Positions 12,985 to 17,083 of a stretch of 17,083 bases of DNA are shown here, in pieces. How positions within the stretch are numbered: position 1 is the stretch's first letter; every line of letters begins with the position of its first letter. Origin of the DNA: Coriobacteriaceae bacterium (GTDB lineage Bacteria > Actinomycetota > Coriobacteriia > Coriobacteriales > UMGS124); NCBI GenBank assembly GCA_019420325.1, contig JAHZHK010000056.1, positions 1-17,083 of the forward strand. Reading direction: 5' to 3'. A model generated the notes under the pieces. It saw only the letters and a program-made list of their open reading frames with translations. It was not told the origin of the DNA and searched no databases. The position numbers and the translations under genes were made by a program.

Positions 12985-14445
12985 GTGAAGATCCTCATCG
13001 TCATTAACGACTACCTCAACAAGTCAAACGGCATGTGCATCTCCACACAGCGCTTTGTCGAGGAGTTCCGTGCGGCGGGTCACGAGGTTCGCATTGCCAC
13101 GAACGACCGCTACGGCGTCCTCGACTACCCGCTTGACGTCGTGCGCATCCCGGTGTTCTCGGGCATCATCGAGAAAGAGGGCTTCACGTTCGCCCGCGCC
13201 GAAATGCGCACCATTCGCAAGGCCGTGGCCTGGGCCGATGTCGTGCACGTCGAGGATCCCTTCCTCGTGTGCCGCCTGGCCGCCAGGGAGGCGCGGTGTG
13301 CGGGCAAGCCGGTGACAGGTACCTTCCACCTCTATCCCGAGAACATGACGTATGCCGTGCATCTGGGTGAGATCGACCCTGTGAACAGGTGTTTCTTGCG
13401 GTCGTTTGTCTCTGGCGTGTACAACCGCTGCCTATGCGTGCAGTGCCCCACGGCCCAGGTTCGCGACAGGCTGGCCGAAGTCGGGGCAACCGCCAAGCTC
13501 GAAGTGATTTCGAACGGCATCGCGCAGGCGTTCATCGATGCGGGCAAAAAGCGGCTGGAGGCAGGCAGGGTCTCTTCTGCGCACCAGGCCGGTGTCGCCG
13601 ATTCGCCCGGTGCGCTGCGCGTGTTGAGCGTGGGGCGCTTTGCCCCTGAGAAGAACCAGGCAACCCTCCTCGAGGCGATTGCCCAGGCCAAGCATGGCGG
13701 GCAGATGCGCGTGACGCTTGCCGGCAAGGGTCCCATCGAGGCCGAGCTTCGCAAGAAGGCGGCCGACCTCGGGCTCAATGTCGATTTCGGCTTTTTCGAG
13801 CAGGAAGAGCTGCGCGATCTCATGTGCGCAAACGACGTCTACGTGCATTGTGCCGATGTGGAGGTCGAGGGCATGTCGTGCATGGAGGCGTTTGCATGTG
13901 GCTGTGTGCCCGTCATTTCCGACGCCTCCCTCTCCTCAACGAAGGCCTACGCGCTCACCGCGCACAACATCTTCTCGCATGCAAACGCCGTCGATCTTGC
14001 CGTCAAACTCGACTGGCTTTACGAGAATCGCTCCGATCTTGCAGCTTTGAGCAGACAATATATCGAGTATGCGCAGGGCCTTGGTGTGCATGGTTGCGCC
14101 GAGAGGGTCCTTGCGATGATGGGAGAAGCTTGCAATCAGGTGGCCCGCAGCCAGGCGGTTCATACGGCCCAGGCGCCTTGTGGCCAAGCGGGGCACACAG
14201 GCCAGGCGCTTTGCCGTCAAGCGGGGCACGAAGGCCAAGTGGGATGTCCGGGCCAGATGACCCACGGCCAGGTGGGCCATGCGGACCAGGTGCCTCGCGA
14301 CCAGGTGGGACACGCAGACCTGGCTGCCGCCCCTGAACCTGTCGGTTCCCACGCCGTTGCTGCCAGGCTTCGTGTGCGCATCTCCCGTGGCGTGCATCAC
14401 AGGCTGGGTCGCAATCGAAGGGGTGGCGACAATGGACGTGCTTAA
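12985..14445 (+). CDS. GT4-family glycosyltransferase with repetitive C-terminal tail
   Basis: The product (486 aa from GTG 12985) is a GT-B fold, GT4-type enzyme that would transfer a sugar from a nucleotide donor, probably to a lipid. It begins VKILIVINDYLNKSNGMCISTQRFVEEFRAAGHEV (N-lobe) and has the C-lobe signatures VGRFAPEKN, LAGKGP and the EX7E motif with Glu293 and Glu301 in EVEGMSCMEAFACG. Similarity to diacylglycerol glucosyltransferases is my reading, helped by the acyltransferase gene overlapping its end. Residues about 390-447 consist of roughly 11-residue Gln/Gly/His repeats (QAPCGQAGHTG, QALCRQAGHEG and decayed copies), then a basic tail. The in-frame upstream extension to 12835 is low complexity and has no ribosome site; at 12985 an AAAGG lies about 10 nt upstream. 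A weak TACAAAT (near 12914) may be the -10. Confidence 0.88.
   Translation: MKILIVINDYLNKSNGMCISTQRFVEEFRAAGHEVRIATNDRYGVLDYPLDVVRIPVFSGIIEKEGFTFARAEMRTIRKAVAWADVVHVEDPFLVCRLAAREARCAGKPVTGTFHLYPENMTYAVHLGEIDPVNRCFLRSFVSGVYNRCLCVQCPTAQVRDRLAEVGATAKLEVISNGIAQAFIDAGKKRLEAGRVSSAHQAGVADSPGALRVLSVGRFAPEKNQATLLEAIAQAKHGGQMRVTLAGKGPIEAELRKKAADLGLNVDFGFFEQEELRDLMCANDVYVHCADVEVEGMSCMEAFACGCVPVISDASLSSTKAYALTAHNIFSHANAVDLAVKLDWLYENRSDLAALSRQYIEYAQGLGVHGCAERVLAMMGEACNQVARSQAVHTAQAPCGQAGHTGQALCRQAGHEGQVGCPGQMTHGQVGHADQVPRDQVGHADLAAAPEPVGSHAVAARLRVRISRGVHHRLGRNRRGGDNGRA
14153..14330 (+). repeat. Tandem ~33-bp repeat inside the glycosyltransferase gene
   Basis: The C-terminal coding region repeats with a period of about 33 bp: CAAGCGGGGCAC is at 14185-14196 and again at 14218-14229, with decayed copies (CCAGGTGGGCCA, CCAGGTGGGACA) further on. 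It encodes Gln/Gly/His-rich 11-residue units. Repeat expansions of this kind can vary in copy number between strains. Confidence 0.7.
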
Positions 14446-15070
14446 CGCGCCCTTTCTCTATATCGTGCTGGGCTACTTGTCGGGCAGCGTGCTGTATTCG
14501 GAACTGTTCATGCGTTTCTTCCACGGCAAGAGCTTGTTGGAGGTCAGCGCGAACCACAATCCTGGTTCCTCCAACGCCTTTATATACGGGGGATTTTGGT
14601 GCGGCACACTGTCGGTGGCGTGCGACATATTGAAAGGCCTTCTTCCCGTTTGGCTCTTCTGCCGCGCGTTCGGCATGGCGTCGCCCGCTCTCTCCCTCGT
14701 CATGGCGGCGCCTGTGCTGGGTCACGCCCGCCCCTGCTTCTTCGGCTTCAAAGGCGGCATGTGCATCGCCACAAGCTTCGGCGTGCTGCTGGGCCTGCTT
14801 CCTTGCGACGGCCCCTTTATCATGCTGGCCGCGCTCTACCTGGGGCTTTTGCTTGTCCCGGGTATCGATAACAGCGTGCGGTCCATTCTCGCCTTCGTTG
14901 TGCTGCCGATTCTGGGCGTCGTGGGCGCCTGCCTGGGGCGCCTCGTGCCGAGCGTTGCGGCGGGCATGCTGCTGGTGTCCCTTGTTGCCCGTAAGAGAAT
15001 CTGGCCCGATCTTGCTTGCGAGGACCAGACGCGCTTCTCCCACCTGCGCCTACCAGGGGATGCGCACTAG
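14432..15070 (+). CDS. Divergent PlsY-like acylphosphate:glycerol-3-phosphate acyltransferase family membrane protein
   Basis: The 212-aa product has about six hydrophobic segments and the pattern of the PlsY family, which transfers an acyl group from acyl-phosphate to glycerol-3-phosphate. Present: YLSGSVLYSELFMRFF (PlsY YLLGSIPxGYL region), PGSSNAFIYGG (for GSGNxGATN), LACDILKGLLPVWLF-like helix (DILKG is well conserved) and LGHARPCFFGFKGGMCIAT (for LGHxFPxFLxFKGGKGVAT). The conserved Lys of FKGGKG is Met and the following Gly is Cys, and the first motif has lost its Gly. It may therefore be a paralogue with altered substrate rather than the housekeeping enzyme. ATG 14432 has GAAGGGG 8 nt upstream and overlaps the glycosyltransferase stop by 14 bp, indicating translational coupling and a shared glycolipid or membrane-lipid pathway. 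Confidence 0.8.
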   Translation: MDVLNAPFLYIVLGYLSGSVLYSELFMRFFHGKSLLEVSANHNPGSSNAFIYGGFWCGTLSVACDILKGLLPVWLFCRAFGMASPALSLVMAAPVLGHARPCFFGFKGGMCIATSFGVLLGLLPCDGPFIMLAALYLGLLLVPGIDNSVRSILAFVVLPILGVVGACLGRLVPSVAAGMLLVSLVARKRIWPDLACEDQTRFSHLRLPGDAH

Positions 15071-15078
15071 TTCGGAGG

Positions 15079-15132
15079 CGCCTGCCATCCACGAGTCGCC
15101 TGCAATCCACGAGGCGCCCGCAGGCCAGAAGA
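15079..15132 (+). repeat. 18-bp tandem repeat after the PlsY-like gene
   Basis: CGCCTGCMATCCACGAGK is repeated at 15079-15096 and 15097-15114 (16 of 18 identical), with a third diverged copy at 15115-15132. In one frame it reads as (S/E)-(A/S)-P-A-I-H units, but that frame is not the PlsY-like frame, which stops at 15070. The rest of the gap to 15180 shows nothing else and no clear terminator. Confidence 0.6.
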
Positions 15133-15179
15133 CGCCCTTCATCTACGGGGGACTCGTTTTCCAGGGGCGCCCTTCGGCC

Positions 15180-15410
15180 CTACACCAAGTGCAGGACGAG
15201 GAACACAGCTCCCGAAACGATGAAGGCAGCAAATGAGGCACAGGTCACTGTGGCCCATGGGATGCATTGCTTGCTTTGGCTCGCGGTACTCCCGCAGGAC
15301 TTGCTGACGCTTGTGGATTCTCCCAGATAAAACGCCTTGTATCCTGCCAGGGCAAACAGGGCGAACGATAGGGTGCAGATGATGAGTGCGGCTGTCATTG
15401 CGTAGGGCAT
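15180..15410 (-). CDS. Small two-helix membrane protein
   Basis: This 76-aa protein has two hydrophobic stretches, about residues 7-27 (ALIICTLSFALFALAGYKAF) and 53-75 (VTCASFAAFIVSGAVFLVLH), joined by a polar Ser/Lys/Cys-containing loop (GESTSVSKSCGSTASQSKQC). I recognise no family. Its reality rests on an excellent ribosome site: AGAAGGAGA ends 6 nt before ATG 15410 on the minus strand. It lies just downstream of the UTRA remnant on the same strand and converges on the PlsY-like gene, 109 bp away. Two loop cysteines and one outer tail suggest a hairpin membrane protein. Function unknown. Confidence 0.72.
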   Translation of the reverse strand: MPYAMTAALIICTLSFALFALAGYKAFYLGESTSVSKSCGSTASQSKQCIPWATVTCASFAAFIVSGAVFLVLHLV

Positions 15411-15446
15411 GGTCAGTCTCCTTCTCGAATGAAGCTCTTGCAGGCG

Positions 15447-15738
15447 TTACGGGGCCGGTGGGTTTTCTGTCACCATGGCCCCGCTTGTCACCGTTAGGCG
15501 CACGAGGTTGGGGTTGTACGAGTCGCATGAGGCGACAGCGACCGCCCCTGCGTCGTCAAAGAGGCACGAGAGCACGCGCAGCACGGGGTAGCCTTCCTCC
15601 ATGCCCAGGTAGCGGGCGCATTTGCCGTGCGCTGCCACCACCTTCACCGTCTCCTCCGCACGTGAAAACGTGAAGATGGCGCCAGTGGCAAGGGTGTACA
15701 CGTACAGAAGCTTGAGCGTCTTCTTGAGGCCGCCTTCT
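15447..15738 (-). pseudogene. Remnant of a GntR-family regulator (UTRA C-terminus)
   Basis: The final 90 residues of the open frame ending at TAA 15449-15447 match the ligand-binding UTRA domain of HutC/FarR-type GntR regulators: RAEETVKVVAAHGKCARYLG, then PVLRVLSCLFDDAGAVAVAS, then the closing strand NPNLVRLTVTSG. The DNA-binding winged helix and the first half of UTRA are missing; the frame is joined upstream directly to aminotransferase coding sequence. A regulator of the decayed aminotransferase/dehydrogenase genes beside it is the natural reading. The domain match is from pattern recognition. Confidence 0.62.
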
Positions 15739-15739
15739 T

Positions 15740-16775
15740 GTGGCGTGGCGGTCGACGTCGTTGGGGCTGAATACCAAAGGCGGACGATCTTCAAGATGTT
15801 GCCGGCGGGCCCGCACAGCGAGGTCAGGACGTGGTGCTCACGCATGGCCTCGATGAAGTCGACGGCATGCTCGTAGTCGGGCTCCTTTGTGCCGGGCTTT
15901 ACGACGTCGACGCCGATGAAGAAGCCCGCCCCACGCACATCTCCCAGACAAGGGTGACGTTTTGCCGCATCGATGAGGGCGTTTTTGAACAAAAGGCCCG
16001 TTTCCAGGGCGTTTTGCTGGATATGCTCGCCCTCGAGTCTATGAGCAGCGCGGCAAATTTGAACCCGTGCCTGCGCGTATCGGCGATCTGCTCGGCCACG
16101 CGCGCAGCCATCCATGCACCGATGTCGTTTGTTCCGAGGCGCCAGGTGTCAGGTGTGGGAATCATGCGCATGTCGGGCAGCATGGGCTGGTCAGTCCCGA
16201 TTGAGGGAGACAGACCCGTTATCAGCGCTGCGTTGCCGTGATATGCCTCCGATGTCACGATGACGCCCGTGCCACCCATGGCTGCGCGGGCCACGCGCAC
16301 GGCGAGGTTATTGGCCTCCGAGCCCGAGCATTCGAACATGACCCGGTCCACTTCAGGGGGCAGCAGGGCCACGAGATGCTCGGCGTAGTTCACGATACCT
16401 TCGTGCAGGTAGCGTGTGTGCGTGTTGAGCGTCGAGATGGGTTGCCCCGTCGGGTCCGGTGACGCTCTGAATGTAGCTTCCGTCTCGCGCAGGCAGGGGA
16501 TTGGCCACCACGAGGGGCGTGTAGTCGTTGATCTGCCGCGGCCACGCCATCTCGCTCTCAAGCTCCTCGAGCGTGTGGTAGCCCGGGCGACTGATGCGCA
16601 GCACGGCGTCCTTCGACCCGGTGATGGGATTGCGCACAAGATAGGTGTAGTTCTCCGAAAAGGTGAGGAGCTTGGCCTCGTCGCCGTCGAACTCGTATCG
16701 TCCCAGCGCCTGCTTGGCAACGTCGTCGAACAGCGCGGAGTCCTGCATGAGCTCCGTGGTCTGAGTCTTGCTCAT
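15740..16775 (-). pseudogene. Decayed kinase-aminotransferase fusion gene (APH-like + class III aminotransferase)
   Basis: Read from ATG 16775, residues 1 to about 110 form the N-lobe of an APH-like kinase (FSENYTYLVRNPITGSKDAVLRISRPGYHTLEELESE, where the Lys/Arg-containing strand is the usual ATP site). Near 16441-16455 the sequence jumps out of frame into a PLP-dependent class III aminotransferase (LNTHTRYLHEGIVNYAEHL, MFECSGSEANNLA, SEAYHGNAA). At 16032-16037 (CTCGAG) it jumps again from FAALLIDS to LEGEHIQQNALETG, losing the catalytic Lys region. Near 15784-15787 a single-base loss breaks ILKI-RPPLVFSPNDVDR. Full-length relatives known to me are about 1000-residue kinase-peptidase-aminotransferase proteins; most of this one is gone. 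The ATG is 2 nt after the dehydrogenase stop, so the gene was once coupled to it. Confidence 0.85.
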
Positions 16776-16777
16776 GA

Positions 16778-17083
16778 TTACTGCCCCATCGAGGCGGTCT
16801 CGGGCAGCGTGGAGCCGCCGTCAATTACCATCTGAGTTCCTGTTATATAGCTTGCCTCGTTTGAGGCGAGGAAGGCGCAGCTCGCCGCACTCATCGGGTG
16901 TGCCTGGGTGTCCCAGGGGCACGGCATGGGCAATCGCCGAAATGGCACGTGTGGGGTCGTCGGGGTCCGATTGGCTTGCCATGCCTTCTAACAGGGGCGT
17001 TTGCACATATCCGGGGCAGATGCAGTTGACCCTGATGTTGTGCGGGGCCATTTCGCGTGCAAGGGCCTTCGTGAACCCAACAA
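16778..17083 (-). pseudogene. Short-chain dehydrogenase/reductase fragment with frameshift (5' end outside window)
   Basis: The visible C-terminal part of an SDR oxidoreductase includes GFTKALAREMAPHNIRVNCICPGYVQTPL. The reading frame then breaks at GTPDECG (near 16885): one extra G (TGCGGCGAGC, expected TGCGCGAGC) shifts the frame, and in the correct frame the usual end follows, ASYITGTQMVIDGGS, then TLPETASMGQ and TAA at 16780-16778. The intact C-terminus shows the loss is recent or a single sequencing error. NAD(P)-dependent oxidation of a hydroxyl is the family role; the substrate is unknown. It is immediately upstream of the kinase-aminotransferase remnant. Confidence 0.82.

Noticed and set aside
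14003..15043. 346-codon minus-strand frame with collagen-like Gly-Pro repeats
   Set aside because: It is the reverse reading of the glycosyltransferase repeat tail and the PlsY-like gene; no ribosome site.

Overview
The window is GC-rich, apart from an AT-rich stretch at about 740-2290. Its genes have strong AGGAGG-type ribosome sites and few or no introns of non-coding DNA within modules. The protein set (small single-domain transporters, a twin-arginine-exported C39-like peptidase, a divergent PlsY-type acyltransferase beside a GT4 glycosyltransferase, MarR-MATE) suggests a high-GC Gram-positive bacterium. A gut or oral Coriobacteriia relative (Olsenella/Collinsella type) is my best guess; this is inference, because no rRNA or other marker gene is present. 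I saw no tRNA, rRNA, CRISPR array or transposase.

Left third (1-5953): a plasmid-type replication and partition module. A ParA ATPase gene runs leftward off the window edge. Divergent from it lies 1.6 kb of non-coding DNA: first an AT-rich stretch full of short palindromes, then about 20 degenerate copies of an iteron-like unit close to CGGTAATAAACCGCGAC. The last four copies are phased at exactly 21 bp. A perfect 9-bp hairpin follows, just upstream of a primase-helicase fusion (zinc ribbon, TOPRIM, DnaB-like ATPase). After it comes a 508-aa protein of unknown function with its own extended -10 promoter; its C-terminal part looks like a plasmid replication or DNA-binding protein. Either this is an integrated element, or the window belongs to a large plasmid or secondary replicon.

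Middle (5954-9728): a gene for a Schlafen-AlbA_2/RecG-C-like regulator, whose promoter carries perfect GTCGAGTCACTCGAC palindromes in and beside the -35/-10 spacer. Then come an ArsC/Spx-family protein and, on the minus strand, a two-gene unit of a Tat-exported C39-like peptidase followed by the fluoride channel gene crcB.

Right (9963-15410): a marR-MATE efflux operon with a 23-bp direct repeat upstream and a strong terminator downstream; a SAM methyltransferase with a degraded glycine motif behind two stacked dyads; a GT4 glycosyltransferase with an 11-residue repeat tail, translationally overlapped by a divergent PlsY-like membrane acyltransferase (a probable glycolipid pair); and a small two-helix membrane protein on the minus strand.

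Far right (15447-17083, minus strand): a decayed locus. A short-chain dehydrogenase with one frameshift is followed by a kinase-aminotransferase fusion gene that has lost two large internal blocks (including the PLP lysine region) and one base, and then by the C-terminal UTRA part of a GntR-type regulator. These look like remnants of a formerly functional catabolic operon.
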